From positions 62,001 through 126,000 of the forward strand of contig JAVBSS010000014.1 of assembly GCA_031556525.1 (NCBI GenBank): DNA of 64,000 nucleotides, in the 5' to 3' direction. Below the pieces are notes generated by a model that ran no database searches, was not told the DNA's origin, and worked only from the letters and a program-made list of their open reading frames with translations. This DNA comes from JAVBSN01 sp031556525 (GTDB taxonomy: Bacteria; Bacillota; Clostridia; Lachnospirales; Lachnospiraceae). Below, one piece after another: positions 52,290 through 62,589 of the stretch (the first letter of the stretch is position 1; each line of letters starts with the position of its first letter). A program made the translations under genes and the position numbers.

Positions 52290-53611
52290 TAGATTTCACC
52301 CTCCTTATATGATTTAGTTCTAGCGAAGTTAAATACTGCAAATGGTACTAGTACAACAAATATTACAACTGCTATTACTGACGCATAATTGTACTTTAAT
52401 AATTTTACAGTTAAGTTATATATCCAAGTTACCAATATATCTGTACCACCAGCACTAGTAACTGTAGAATCTCCTACGTATGGTCTACCCATAGTTAAGA
52501 AGAATATCGCTCCAAAATTATTTATATTATGTGTAAATGACATAATAATAAGTGGGGCTGTTTGATACATAATTAAAGGTAATGTTATCTTTCTAAATAA
52601 TTGGAACTTATTTGCTCCATCAATTGTTGCTGCTTCATATACATCATCTGATATAGCCGTCATAGAACCACTGATTAGTAGCATAAAGTAAGGGAAACCT
52701 GCCCATAAGTTAATTAACACACATGTGAACTTAGCAAGCCAAGGATCACTTAACCATGGTATTGCATTACTTATAAGTCCTATCTCCATTAACGTTCTAT
52801 TTACTACACCAAAACTTCCGTTAAGAAGATTTGTCCATATTAACATACTTAGCACTGCTGGTACTGCATATGGAAGAACAAAAATGGCTCTAAATACAGG
52901 TGTTGTTTTGAACTTACTATCTTTTAATACTACTGCCATTATCATGCCACCAAAGTAACATGTAAATGTTGCTAGAGCGCCCCATATTAATGTCCATGCT
53001 GCAACTCTCCAAAACGCTCCTGCCCATGTTGTACTTCCACCAAACATGGCTATAAAATTATCAAATCCAACCCAGTCCACTGTATTATTCGGTGGAATAT
53101 TATTAGGCGATGAGTAATTTGTAAATGCCACACAGGCTGAAAATACTAGAGGAACCATTACAAAAAATACTACTAACAAAACTGTTGGTGTTAAACCTAA
53201 CACTGGAAATGCTTTTCCGAACAAACCACTTAATGCTTGTTTATTATTTTCTATTGTTCCATCTAGACAAAATCTCTTATATTGATCTAAGGAACTCTTA
53301 ACAGATAATATATATACCACTATAAATATAGCTAATACTGCTATTATCATTACACCATCTATTAGCATAAATATTGAATTATCTCTATCCTTAACCGCTA
53401 ACTCTGGGTGTGGTTCACCTAGTGTAATTAAATCTATTATTTTTTGAACTATAAAAGGTGAAAATATTAGCATCACTATCTCCAATAATGCAAATAATAA
53501 CCCTTTTACATATTGTTTAAAATAAATTATATGTCCTAGCCCCATAAACAAAATTGATGTTATTAATATCTTTGTCTTTGATGAGCCATCTGTTTTTAAA
53601 CTGTTTACCAT
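52289..53611 (-). CDS. ABC sugar permease, MalF/GanP type
   Basis: Second membrane subunit of the galacto-oligosaccharide importer, 440 residues. It is longer than usual because of an N-terminal region with extra hydrophobic segments (about 20-120), as in MalF. The EAA loop is YEAATIDGANKFQLFRKITLPLI near residue 345. The ATG at 53611 is preferred over tandem GTG codons just upstream. It is separated from the binding-protein gene by a stable hairpin and overlaps the next permease by one base. Confidence 0.92.
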   Translation of the reverse strand: MVNSLKTDGSSKTKILITSILFMGLGHIIYFKQYVKGLLFALLEIVMLIFSPFIVQKIIDLITLGEPHPELAVKDRDNSIFMLIDGVMIIAVLAIFIVVYILSVKSSLDQYKRFCLDGTIENNKQALSGLFGKAFPVLGLTPTVLLVVFFVMVPLVFSACVAFTNYSSPNNIPPNNTVDWVGFDNFIAMFGGSTTWAGAFWRVAAWTLIWGALATFTCYFGGMIMAVVLKDSKFKTTPVFRAIFVLPYAVPAVLSMLIWTNLLNGSFGVVNRTLMEIGLISNAIPWLSDPWLAKFTCVLINLWAGFPYFMLLISGSMTAISDDVYEAATIDGANKFQLFRKITLPLIMYQTAPLIIMSFTHNINNFGAIFFLTMGRPYVGDSTVTSAGGTDILVTWIYNLTVKLLKYNYASVIAVVIFVVLVPFAVFNFARTKSYKEGEI

Positions 53612-53638
53612 ATTATTCACCACTCTCTTTTAATAAAT

Positions 53639-53663
53639 ATGGGATGTTTATTAAACATCCCAT
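53639..53663 (-). promoter_or_regulatory. Intercistronic hairpin between binding protein and permease genes
   Basis: ATGGGATGTTTA pairs perfectly with TAAACATCCCAT with almost no loop. It has no T run on the minus strand, so it is more likely an mRNA-stabilising or partial-termination element that keeps the binding protein in excess over the permeases. Confidence 0.6.
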
Positions 53664-53693
53664 ATAACACACACACTTTAAATAAAAGATACT

Positions 53694-54944
53694 CTATTTT
53701 GTAGTAATTGCACTATCACATGCATTTAACTCGGTTTGAACATCTGCTCCATCCCAGATATTTGCACTTGCTGCATTCATAGCATCCCAGTAAGAACCCA
53801 TTTCTGGAATTGAAGGCATAGGGAACGCATACTCTAATTGTTGTAAGAAACCTTCTGCATAAGGGCTATCAACTTCAACATCAATTGAAGGTAGAGAACC
53901 TGTTAAGTCGAATCTTAACTGTTGCATTTCATCTGATAATAAGAAGTCTGCAAATGCTGCTGCCTCAGTTGGGTAATCAGTATAAGCTGATACAAACATA
54001 ACTCTTGTTCCTGAGAAAGATGCTGCTGGAGTATCATTTCCTGGAAGACTTGGAAGTGTAGTAACACCAAAATTAATTCCCGCTTCTTCAAATACTGTTA
54101 CATTCCATAAACCTGTAATATACATTGCTACATTACCACTTGAAAATGCTGAATCACAAATTGAAGTTGTTAAATCTGCTGCTGGTACATTAACTGCTGA
54201 TCTTAAATCTTGGAATAACTCCATACCTTTTACTGATGCTTCTGAATTAATATTAGTATTCTCTTGATCAGTTCCTTCTGCACCAAATAATCTATTGTCA
54301 TCACTTGTTGTAAATATAATTGTGTAATATCCATTTCCTACATCCATTAAGAAACCATATTTTCCATTACCTGTATTTGCTGCTGCATATTCTTTTACTT
54401 CTTCCCAAGTTGTTGGAACGTCTGCTTCATCAATAATGTCTTTGTTGTAGAATAATGCATAAGTCTCTGCTGATACTGGATAACCATACATTGTTCCATC
54501 ATAAGTTACTGCACTTGTACATGACTCTAATACTTTTGATGCAACATCGTTTGCATTAACTGTAGGTAGTACATGTCCACCAGATACTAATTCACCTAAC
54601 TTATCATGTGGAGCTGCAAATACATCTGCACCAACTCCTGCTGGTCCATCAAGTGCTATTTGAGTAGTTGTATCACCTAATTCAACATTAACATACTCTA
54701 TTGTTATATTAGGATACTTCTCTGTGAATTTTTCTCCTGCTTGTCTAATGAATTCATCTGGTCCTTCTGACGACTCCCATACTTTCAATGTAATGTCTTC
54801 TGTTGTAAGTTCACCTTCCACATTAGTATCAGTATTGTCTGTTTTATCTGTTGTATCCTTTGTACTATCAGTTGTTCCACAACCTGTTAATGTCGCCATT
54901 ACTAAAGCTGTTGCCATAGCCAATGATATAATTTTTCTTCTCAT
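53694..54944 (-). CDS. Extracellular sugar-binding lipoprotein (galacto-oligosaccharide)
   Basis: Solute-binding protein that delivers oligosaccharides to the permeases. The signal peptide ends in the lipobox LTGC (Cys22), followed by a Thr/Asp-rich tether, then the family 1 binding fold (TLKVWESSEGPDEFIRQAGEKF and onward, with PVSAETYALFYNKDII and AMYITGLWNVTVFEEAG). It has 416 residues. AGGAGG precedes the ATG. It follows the LacI-type gene by 22 bases and has no room for its own promoter with operator, so both share one transcript. Confidence 0.93.
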   Translation of the reverse strand: MRRKIISLAMATALVMATLTGCGTTDSTKDTTDKTDNTDTNVEGELTTEDITLKVWESSEGPDEFIRQAGEKFTEKYPNITIEYVNVELGDTTTQIALDGPAGVGADVFAAPHDKLGELVSGGHVLPTVNANDVASKVLESCTSAVTYDGTMYGYPVSAETYALFYNKDIIDEADVPTTWEEVKEYAAANTGNGKYGFLMDVGNGYYTIIFTTSDDNRLFGAEGTDQENTNINSEASVKGMELFQDLRSAVNVPAADLTTSICDSAFSSGNVAMYITGLWNVTVFEEAGINFGVTTLPSLPGNDTPAASFSGTRVMFVSAYTDYPTEAAAFADFLLSDEMQQLRFDLTGSLPSIDVEVDSPYAEGFLQQLEYAFPMPSIPEMGSYWDAMNAASANIWDGADVQTELNACDSAITTK

Positions 54945-54966
54945 TTTTCTTCCTCCTAAAATAAAA

Positions 54967-55986
54967 TTAATATTTTTTCTTAGACTTCTTAGTCGAATCT
55001 TTAATTACAAGTTCATATCCAAGTCTTGTTTTGTTTTTAACTTCTACTCCTTGTATATGTTCTAATAGAACTCTACAAGCTGCTACTCCTAATTCTCTAA
55101 CGTTAAACTGTACCGAAGTAATTGGTGGATTATGATTTTCAAGAAATGCACTATTGTAAAATGAAGCAACTTTTATATCATCTGGGATACTATATCCATC
55201 TTCATTTAGTCTTCTAAGTACATGACTACATATCATATCATCCATACAGAGTATACAATCTGCTCCAGCTCTCATAATATCATCAACTGCTTTTTCAATA
55301 AGAATCTTTGAAGTTGCATTTAGATGTATGAGGTTATTATTCACTGACATTCCATATTTTATTAGAGATTTTTCATATCCATTGTACCTCTTCCTACTTA
55401 CAATATGGTCCATATTGCCACCTATAAGAGCTATTCTTTCCATACCTTGCATTATCAATAACGAAGTTAATTCTTCACAAGCCTCTGTGTGATTATTATC
55501 AATCTGAATCATACTTTCATCATCGCTGCTTCCAATTACAACAAATGGCATGTCACTTGATTTCAAAAATGTCGCCGGCAAATCGTTTAATAAGGATCTC
55601 GTTAGTATAACTGCATCAACTTTACGATTATTCACAACTCTTATTAATTGATTAATGTCATCTTCTTCAACCGTAATAACTACCACGTCATAATCAACGC
55701 TAGAAGCCATTTCACATATACCGATTAAACAACTTTGAAAAAAAGGAATTTCAATTAAATTAGTATCTGCCGGAAGAACCATTCCTATATTAAATGTTTT
55801 TGATTCTGCCAAACCTTTTGCCATAACATTCGGTTTGTAATTACAATCCTTAATATAGTCATTTATTTTATTCCTAGTCTCTTCACCAATTCTTCCCTTA
55901 CCAGATAGTGCTCTTGAAATAGTTGTTTTTGAATATCCCAATTCCCTAGCAATATCTTCAATGGTAATTCTTTTGTTATTATCCAT
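54967..55986 (-). CDS. LacI-family transcriptional repressor of the galactan operon
   Basis: Regulator of 339 residues. The N-terminal helix-turn-helix and hinge (ITIEDIARELGYSKTTISRALSGKGRIG) are typical, followed by a periplasmic-binding-protein-like effector domain (FNIGMVLPADTNLIEIPFFQ, DAVILTRSLL, CILCMDDMICSHVL, SVQFNVRELGVAAC). It is the first gene of the operon and is preceded by a promoter and several TTGCGCAA palindromes that are probably its own operators. The inducer is likely galactobiose or a related sugar; that is inferred. AAGGAG precedes the ATG. Confidence 0.93.
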   Translation of the reverse strand: MDNNKRITIEDIARELGYSKTTISRALSGKGRIGEETRNKINDYIKDCNYKPNVMAKGLAESKTFNIGMVLPADTNLIEIPFFQSCLIGICEMASSVDYDVVVITVEEDDINQLIRVVNNRKVDAVILTRSLLNDLPATFLKSSDMPFVVIGSSDDESMIQIDNNHTEACEELTSLLIMQGMERIALIGGNMDHIVSRKRYNGYEKSLIKYGMSVNNNLIHLNATSKILIEKAVDDIMRAGADCILCMDDMICSHVLRRLNEDGYSIPDDIKVASFYNSAFLENHNPPITSVQFNVRELGVAACRVLLEHIQGVEVKNKTRLGYELVIKDSTKKSKKKY

Positions 55987-56006
55987 ATTGCTCTCCTTTT
56001 CTCATT

Positions 56007-56014
56007 TTGCGCAA
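56007..56014. promoter_or_regulatory. Proximal LacI-type operator
   Basis: The palindrome TTGCGCAA lies 21 bases before the repressor gene start and about 20 bases after the -10 box, over the expected early transcribed region. Binding there would block transcription of the whole operon. Confidence 0.6.
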
Positions 56015-56033
56015 TCGGTTGTTCTGTAGTCTT

Positions 56034-56063
56034 AGTATATCATCGTATAGTATTTGTAGTCAA
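56034..56063 (-). promoter_or_regulatory. SigA promoter of the galactan operon
   Basis: Minus-strand TTGACT (56058-56063) and TATACT (56034-56039) separated by 18 bases, with the proximal operator just downstream. Confidence 0.65.
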
Positions 56064-56104
56064 TCAACAAATATTCTAATGTTTTTTTCGATTTTATATT
56101 CATA

Positions 56105-56295
56105 TTGCACAATTTATTACCATTTGCGCTTATTTTGTTGTTCACTATATTGCGCAACTTGATTAAATCTTATTTTTATGCTAACTTATTATGTAAAGTT
56201 CCTTGTATTTTCAATGGTTTGATTGATTTTATTACATAATACAACCTAAGTACAGTATATCTTACACCCCTATATTGCGCAACCATTTTGCGCAA
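56105..56295. promoter_or_regulatory. Distal cluster of TTGCGCAA operators
   Basis: Further copies upstream of the promoter: TTGCACAA (56105, one mismatch), TTGCGCTT (56124, half), and perfect TTGCGCAA at 56150, 56275 and 56288. With the proximal site this gives four perfect and two imperfect copies in 290 bases. They fill the 390-base gap between the repressor gene and gltD, together with the gltD terminator. DNA looping between distal and proximal sites is plausible. Confidence 0.6.
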
Positions 56296-56304
56296 CTTTG
56301 TAGC

Positions 56305-56350
56305 AAAAAGAGCCTAAAACTCATATTTTTTTGATTTCTAAGCTCTTTTA
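56305..56350 (-). terminator. Terminator of gltBD
   Basis: Minus-strand AAAAGAGC pairs with GCTCTTTT around a long AT-rich loop, followed by the T run; it lies 27 bases beyond the gltD stop. Confidence 0.75.
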
Positions 56351-56376
56351 CTCATATATTAATCATTATAATTGAA

Positions 56377-57933
56377 TTATCTTAGGTTACTATAACCCAT
56401 TAATTTGGCATCCACCGCCTTCGCAACCTCTCTACCTTCACGTATAGCCCATACTACTAAGGATTGACCGCGTCTCATATCACCTGCAACAAATACTTTT
56501 GGTAAAACGGTTTCATAGTCACCTACTTCTGTCTTAACGTTTGTTCTCTCATTTAGCTCAACCCCAAATGATTTCGCTACATAATTTTCTGTTCCCAAGA
56601 ATCCAGCCGCAATTAGTACAACATCACATTCCACTTCATATTCACTACCTGCTACTTCACTCATCCCAAATATGCCAGTCTTAGAATCCTTCTTCCATTC
56701 TAATTTAACACATTTTGCCTTGCATATATTACCAGATTTATCTTTTATAAATTCTTTAACAGTTGTCTCATATATACGAGGATCAATCCCATATACAGCT
56801 ACTGCTTCTTCTTGACCATAGTCAGTTTTAAGAACTTTAGGCCACTCAGGCCAAGGATTATTATTCGCCCTGCATACTGGAAGCTTTGGCATCATCTCTA
56901 ATTGAATAACAGCAGTTGCGCCCTCTCTTACAGATGTACCTACGCAATCGTTACCGGTATCTCCTCCACCAATTACTAATACTTTTTTATCTTTTACATT
57001 TACATAATTATTATCTTTGAATTCAGAGTCAAGCAAACTTTTCGTTGTTGTCTTCAAAAAATCAACTGCAAAATATATTCCTTTAGCTTCTCTACCTGTC
57101 ACTTTAATATCTCTAGGATTAGATGCACCACAGGTTAGTATTACACTATCATATTCTTTAATCAGTTTATCTGCCTTAATATATTCTGCATTGTTAGTTA
57201 AATATTTAGCCATTTCATCACCCTGAGCAACTTTAGGTAATATACTTTTAGAACCACCTACATTTGCATTAGTAACAAATTGTACACCCTCTTGTTTCAT
57301 AATGTTTAATTTACGTTCAATAATGTGTTTTTCCAGCTTCATATTTGGTATGCCATACATTAACAATCCGCCTATTCTATCATTTCGTTCAAATACAGTA
57401 ACACTATGACCTCTTTTATTAAGCTGATCTGCTGCTGTCAATCCTGCCGGCCCAGAACCTACTATAGCTATTTTCTTTCCTGTTCTAATATCTGGAATTA
57501 TTGGTTTTACATAACCTGATTTGTATGCATTTTCTACTAGGCACATTTCATTTTCTTTTATTGTAACTGGGTCTGTATTTATATTACATGTACACGCCGC
57601 TTCACACGGTGCAGGACATACCCTTGATGTGAATTCGGGAAAGTTATTAGTCTTTTTAAGTCTTCTATATGCTTCTTCCCAATTTCCATTGTATATAAGG
57701 TCATTCCACTCAGGTATAAGATTATTAAGCGGACATCCCGATGCCATTCCACCTATCATCATACCAGACTGACAAAACGGAACTCCACAATCCATACATC
57801 TTCCACCTTGCTCCCTTTGTTTCTCCATAGATAGCGGAGTATGGAACTCGTTAAAATGCTTAATTCGCTCCACTGGACTAACTGACTCACTAGTAGTTCT
57901 ATCATATTCTAAAAATCCTGTTGGTTTACCCAT
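56377..57933 (-). CDS. gltD: Glutamate synthase (NADPH), small subunit
   Basis: Delivers electrons from NADPH through FAD and iron-sulfur clusters to the large subunit. The N-terminal cysteines CMDCGVPFC and CPAPCEAAC bind two 4Fe-4S clusters; VGSGPAGLTAADQL is the FAD loop near residue 163 and VIGGGDTGNDCVGT the NADPH loop near 310. FVAGDMRRGQSLVVWAI is the C-terminal FAD contact. The 518 residues are slightly more than usual. AGGAGG precedes the ATG. It follows gltB by 11 bases and forms one operon with it. Confidence 0.96.
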   Translation of the reverse strand: MGKPTGFLEYDRTTSESVSPVERIKHFNEFHTPLSMEKQREQGGRCMDCGVPFCQSGMMIGGMASGCPLNNLIPEWNDLIYNGNWEEAYRRLKKTNNFPEFTSRVCPAPCEAACTCNINTDPVTIKENEMCLVENAYKSGYVKPIIPDIRTGKKIAIVGSGPAGLTAADQLNKRGHSVTVFERNDRIGGLLMYGIPNMKLEKHIIERKLNIMKQEGVQFVTNANVGGSKSILPKVAQGDEMAKYLTNNAEYIKADKLIKEYDSVILTCGASNPRDIKVTGREAKGIYFAVDFLKTTTKSLLDSEFKDNNYVNVKDKKVLVIGGGDTGNDCVGTSVREGATAVIQLEMMPKLPVCRANNNPWPEWPKVLKTDYGQEEAVAVYGIDPRIYETTVKEFIKDKSGNICKAKCVKLEWKKDSKTGIFGMSEVAGSEYEVECDVVLIAAGFLGTENYVAKSFGVELNERTNVKTEVGDYETVLPKVFVAGDMRRGQSLVVWAIREGREVAKAVDAKLMGYSNLR

Positions 57934-57944
57934 TCCATTACCTC

Positions 57945-60900
57945 CTATCTCTTAACCGCATAAAATGCTTCTATTTGTGCTTGCTCACTGCTAAGTCCCT
58001 TTTCTTCCATCTGTACAATCATATTCATTATATGTTTGTATTCGTGTGGAATTATCTTCTTGAACTTAGGTAAATACTCTCCAAAGTTATCAAGCATCTC
58101 TTTTCCAAGTTTAGAACCAGTACAATCAACATGTTCTTTTATAATATCCTTTAACTCTAATACATCATATTTATCACTAACCGATTCCAAGGAAACTAAT
58201 TCCTTATTAAGTTTCATATATAAATCATTTTCAATGTCTAACACATATGCAATACCACCGCTCATACCAGCTGCGAAGTTCTTTCCCGTTGATCCAAGTA
58301 TTACAACTCTACCACCAGTCATATATTCGCATCCATGTTCGCCAACGCCTTCTACTACCGCTGTTGCACCTGAATTACGAACTGCAAATCTCTCACCTGC
58401 AACACCATTTATAAATGCTTTTCCGCTAGTTGCACCATATAAAGCAACATTACCAATAATAATATTTTCTTCCGCTTTATATTTTGCTGTGCTTGGTGGA
58501 TATACAACAAGCTTACCACCTGACAATCCCTTACCAAAGTAATCGTTACTGTCTCCAATCAATTCTAGAGTAATACCCTTAGGTATAAATGCTCCAAAAC
58601 TTTGACCGCCACTTCCATTACATTTAACTGTAAATGTATCTTCGTCTAACGCATTATGGTATTGTTTCGTTATCTCTGCTCCAAATATAGTACCTACCGA
58701 ACGGTCAGTATTGGTAACATCTATACTTACACTTTGTTTGCTGGCTTTCTTAAACGCTTCTTTAAATTTAGGAATCAATACTTTTTCATCTACTGTCTTT
58801 TCCAATTCAAAGTTATATACATTTTTCTTTGCATAACACACTTTGTTTTGCTTACTACCAGCAAAAGGATTATTAATAATTTTAGATAAATCAATATTCT
58901 TTTCTTTAGCCCTCTTTGTTGTTACAAGTAAATCAGTTCTTCCTACCAATTCATCAACTGTACATATACCTAATTTAGCCATATATTCTCTTAATTCTTC
59001 AGCAACAAATTTCATAAAGTTAATAATATATTCTGGTTTACCTCTAAATCTTTTACGAAGCTCTGGATTCTGTGTTGCAACACCTACAGGACAAGTATCA
59101 AGATTACATACTCTCATCATTACACAGCCCATTGTTACAAGTGGCGCTGTTGCAAATCCATACTCCTCAGCTCCAAGCATAGCTGCTATAGCTACATCTC
59201 TTCCTGTCATTAATTTACCATCTGTCTCTAATATAACCTTGTTTCGCAAATCATTCATTATAAGTGTTTGATGTGATTCCGCTAAACCTAACTCCCACGG
59301 AAGTCCTGCATTATATATAGAATTACGTGGTGCTGCCCCTGTACCACCATCATATCCTGATACCAATATTACTTGAGCTCCTGCTTTTGCAACGCCTGCT
59401 GCAACTGTACCTACTCCTGCCTCAGATACTAATTTAACAGATATTCGTGCATTCTTATTAGCATTTTTACAGTCATATATTAACTGTGCTAGATCCTCAA
59501 TAGAATATATATCATGATGAGGTGGTGGTGATATAAGCCCTACACCTGGTGTTGAATGTCTAGTCTTAGCAACCCAAGGATATACTTTACCTCCAGGCAG
59601 ATGTCCACCCTCTCCAGGCTTTGCTCCTTGTGCCATTTTAATCTGTATCTCTGTAGCACTTGTTAAATATTTAGAAGTAACTCCAAAACGACCTGATGCT
59701 ACTTGTTTAATTGCTGAACATTTATTTTTTCCATCTTTCCCTACCGTAAGGCGATCCAAATCTTCTCCACCTTCTCCTGAGTTAGATTTTCCACCTAACA
59801 TATTCATAGCAATCGCTAAACACTCATGAGCCTCTTTAGAAATAGATCCATAAGACATAGCACCAGTCTTAAATCTCTTAACAATAGATTCTACACTTTC
59901 AACTTCATCTATCGAGATAGGTTTATTAGTATATTTAAAATCAACAAGACTTCTTAGATTAATATTCTTTGTCTCATCATCAATTAATTTACTGTATTCT
60001 TTAAATATGGAATAATCACATGTCCTTGTCGCTTCTTGTAGTAAATGTATTGTTTGAGGATTGTATAAATGGTCCTCCTTACCACTTCTAAATTTATGAC
60101 TACCTACACTTTCAAGGGTATTTTCACTATATAATCCAAGTGGATCAAAAGCCTTTGAATGTAAACATTCAACCTCCCCTTGAATATCCGATAAATTTCT
60201 ACCTTCTATTCTACTTACTGTATTAGTAAAATATTTATCAATCACTTCTCTATTAAGACCAACTGCCTCAAAAATTTGAGAACCTTGATAAGATTGAACT
60301 GTTGATATACCCATCTTCGATGCTATTTTTACAATACCATGAATAACCGCATCGTTATATGAACTTACTGCCGCATAATAATCTTTATCCAACATATTGT
60401 TGTCAATTAACTCTTTTATAGATTCTTGAGCCAGATACGGATTAATAGCACAAGCACCATATCCAAGTAGAGTTGCAAAATGATGAACTTCTCTTGGTTC
60501 TGCACTCTCTAATATCATAGCTACAGAAGTTCTCTTCTTAGTCTTTACTAAATGTTGTTGCATAGCAGAGACTGCTAGCAATGATGGTATTGCAACATGA
60601 TTCTCATCAACACCTCTATCTGTTAATATTAGTATATTAACTCCATCTCTATATAATCTATCTGCTTCTACAAACAATCTTTCAATTGCCTTTTCTAAAG
60701 ATGTATTCTTGTAATATACAATTGGTACTTCCCCTACTTTTAATCCTTCAATATTCATATTCTTGATTTTTAACATATCAACACTTGTAAGAATAGGATT
60801 AGTTATCTTTAACACGTGACAGTTTTCTGGTTTCTCTTCAAGAATATTACCATCCTTACCAATGTATACAGAAGTAGATGTCACAACTTCCTCTCTAATG

Positions 60901-62492
60901 GCATCTATTGGCGGATTAGTTACTTGTGCAAATAATTGTTTAAAATAATTAAACAACGGTTGATGATTATCAGATAATACCGCTAGCGGACTATCAACAC
61001 CCATAGCTGCGATTGCTTCACTGCCATTTAATGCCATAGGAAGTATAGATGTTTTCAAATCCTCATAAGTATATCCAAAATTTTTCTGTAATCTCTTTCT
61101 GTCTTCTTCTGAATACTCTTCAACCTTCTTGTTTGGAATAGATAAATCTTTTAACTTAATCAAGTTGCTATCTAACCATTCTCCATAAGGCTTATTAGTT
61201 GCATATTTTTCTTTGATCTCATCATCAGATATTACTCTTTTTTCAATTGTATCAACAAGTAACATCTTTCCTGGTCTAAGTCTATCTTTAGTAATGATTT
61301 TTGCTGGGTCAATATCAAGTACACCTACTTCTGACGATAATATTAACTCGTCATCTGAAGTAATATAATATCTAGACGGTCTAAGACCATTTCTATCAAG
61401 TACAGCACCCATAATATCTCCATCAGTAAATAATATTGACGCAGGACCATCCCAAGGCTCCATCATAGTTGCATAGTATTGATAAAAATCTTTCTTAGCC
61501 CCAGACATATATCTGTTATTTTCCCAAGGTTCTGGTATCGCAATCATAACTGCTAATGGAAGTGGCATTCCACTCATAACCAAGAACTCTAATGTATTAT
61601 CTAATCTTGCGGAATCAGAACCATCCGGATCAACAACTGGAGTCAACTTATGCATTTCGCCTTTAAAATAATCTGATTCCATTGTTTCTTCACGAGCAAG
61701 CATCTTATCAGCATTTCCTCTGATTGTATTAATTTCACCATTATGAACAATATATCTATAAGGATGCGCTCTTAACCAACTTGGTGTTGTATTAGTCGAA
61801 AATCTTGAATGTACTAATGCAATAGCTGAATCATAAGCTTCATCGTGTAAATCTTCAAAGAACATTCTTAATTCATCTACCAAAAACATTCCTTTATATA
61901 CTATTGTTCTGCTTGATAAAGATACAACATATGTGTCATCACTTGATTGCTCAAATACTCTTCTTACTACATATAATTTCCTATCAAATTCTAACCCTCT
62001 TTGTACATTTGCTGGTCGTTTAATAAACGCCTGCATAATGCAAGGCATAACATCTACAGCCTTTTTGCCTAGTATCTCCGGCTTTATAGGTACTTCCCTC
62101 CAACAAATAAATTCCATACCTTCCTTTTCTACTATAATCTCAAACATTTTCTTAGCTTGATTCTTCTTTAGTTCGTCTTGTGGAAAGAAAAACATTCCTA
62201 TTCCATAATCTCGCTCCAAACCTAAAGAAACGCCGAGGGCTTCAACAGTTTTTGAGAAAAAGCTATGTGAAATCTGTAATAAGATTCCTACTCCATCTCC
62301 TGTTTTACCCTCGGCGTCTTTGCCGGCTCTATGTTCTAGATTTTCTACAATTTCCAGTGCTTTTGCTACTATACTATGTGACTTAACACCCTTTATATTA
62401 ACCACTGCACCAATACCACAGTTATCGTGTTCAAAGCTTGAGTCGTACAAACCAACTTGACGCTTTGAAGCTTCGTCATATTGTTTCTTCAT
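57945..62492 (-). CDS. gltB: Glutamate synthase (NADPH), large subunit
   Basis: Converts glutamine and 2-oxoglutarate to two glutamates. It has 1515 residues. The N-terminal class II amidotransferase has its nucleophile at Cys25 (HDNCGIGAV), so a 24-residue propeptide is expected to be removed. The FMN synthase domain shows GGKSNSGEGGEDLDRL and GAKPGEGGHLPGGKVYPW, and the 3Fe-4S cysteines lie in CVMMRVCNLDTCPVG. The C-terminal beta-helix has the repeated GG-x-FG and GGRVVILG pattern. GAAGGG precedes the ATG. With the Amt-PII fusion it covers ammonium uptake and assimilation. Confidence 0.97.
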   Translation of the reverse strand: MKKQYDEASKRQVGLYDSSFEHDNCGIGAVVNIKGVKSHSIVAKALEIVENLEHRAGKDAEGKTGDGVGILLQISHSFFSKTVEALGVSLGLERDYGIGMFFFPQDELKKNQAKKMFEIIVEKEGMEFICWREVPIKPEILGKKAVDVMPCIMQAFIKRPANVQRGLEFDRKLYVVRRVFEQSSDDTYVVSLSSRTIVYKGMFLVDELRMFFEDLHDEAYDSAIALVHSRFSTNTTPSWLRAHPYRYIVHNGEINTIRGNADKMLAREETMESDYFKGEMHKLTPVVDPDGSDSARLDNTLEFLVMSGMPLPLAVMIAIPEPWENNRYMSGAKKDFYQYYATMMEPWDGPASILFTDGDIMGAVLDRNGLRPSRYYITSDDELILSSEVGVLDIDPAKIITKDRLRPGKMLLVDTIEKRVISDDEIKEKYATNKPYGEWLDSNLIKLKDLSIPNKKVEEYSEEDRKRLQKNFGYTYEDLKTSILPMALNGSEAIAAMGVDSPLAVLSDNHQPLFNYFKQLFAQVTNPPIDAIREEVVTSTSVYIGKDGNILEEKPENCHVLKITNPILTSVDMLKIKNMNIEGLKVGEVPIVYYKNTSLEKAIERLFVEADRLYRDGVNILILTDRGVDENHVAIPSLLAVSAMQQHLVKTKKRTSVAMILESAEPREVHHFATLLGYGACAINPYLAQESIKELIDNNMLDKDYYAAVSSYNDAVIHGIVKIASKMGISTVQSYQGSQIFEAVGLNREVIDKYFTNTVSRIEGRNLSDIQGEVECLHSKAFDPLGLYSENTLESVGSHKFRSGKEDHLYNPQTIHLLQEATRTCDYSIFKEYSKLIDDETKNINLRSLVDFKYTNKPISIDEVESVESIVKRFKTGAMSYGSISKEAHECLAIAMNMLGGKSNSGEGGEDLDRLTVGKDGKNKCSAIKQVASGRFGVTSKYLTSATEIQIKMAQGAKPGEGGHLPGGKVYPWVAKTRHSTPGVGLISPPPHHDIYSIEDLAQLIYDCKNANKNARISVKLVSEAGVGTVAAGVAKAGAQVILVSGYDGGTGAAPRNSIYNAGLPWELGLAESHQTLIMNDLRNKVILETDGKLMTGRDVAIAAMLGAEEYGFATAPLVTMGCVMMRVCNLDTCPVGVATQNPELRKRFRGKPEYIINFMKFVAEELREYMAKLGICTVDELVGRTDLLVTTKRAKEKNIDLSKIINNPFAGSKQNKVCYAKKNVYNFELEKTVDEKVLIPKFKEAFKKASKQSVSIDVTNTDRSVGTIFGAEITKQYHNALDEDTFTVKCNGSGGQSFGAFIPKGITLELIGDSNDYFGKGLSGGKLVVYPPSTAKYKAEENIIIGNVALYGATSGKAFINGVAGERFAVRNSGATAVVEGVGEHGCEYMTGGRVVILGSTGKNFAAGMSGGIAYVLDIENDLYMKLNKELVSLESVSDKYDVLELKDIIKEHVDCTGSKLGKEMLDNFGEYLPKFKKIIPHEYKHIMNMIVQMEEKGLSSEQAQIEAFYAVKR

Positions 62493-62589
62493 AATATCAT
62501 CCCTTCTATATATAATTTATATAATATTATCACTTGTTATGTTTGCCACTATAATACAACCTAATCAATACATTGTAAATAATATACCT

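Noticed and set aside
58036..58542. 168-residue plus-strand open frame opposite gltB
   Set aside because: Antisense shadow of the conserved glutamate synthase C-terminal domain, without a ribosome site.
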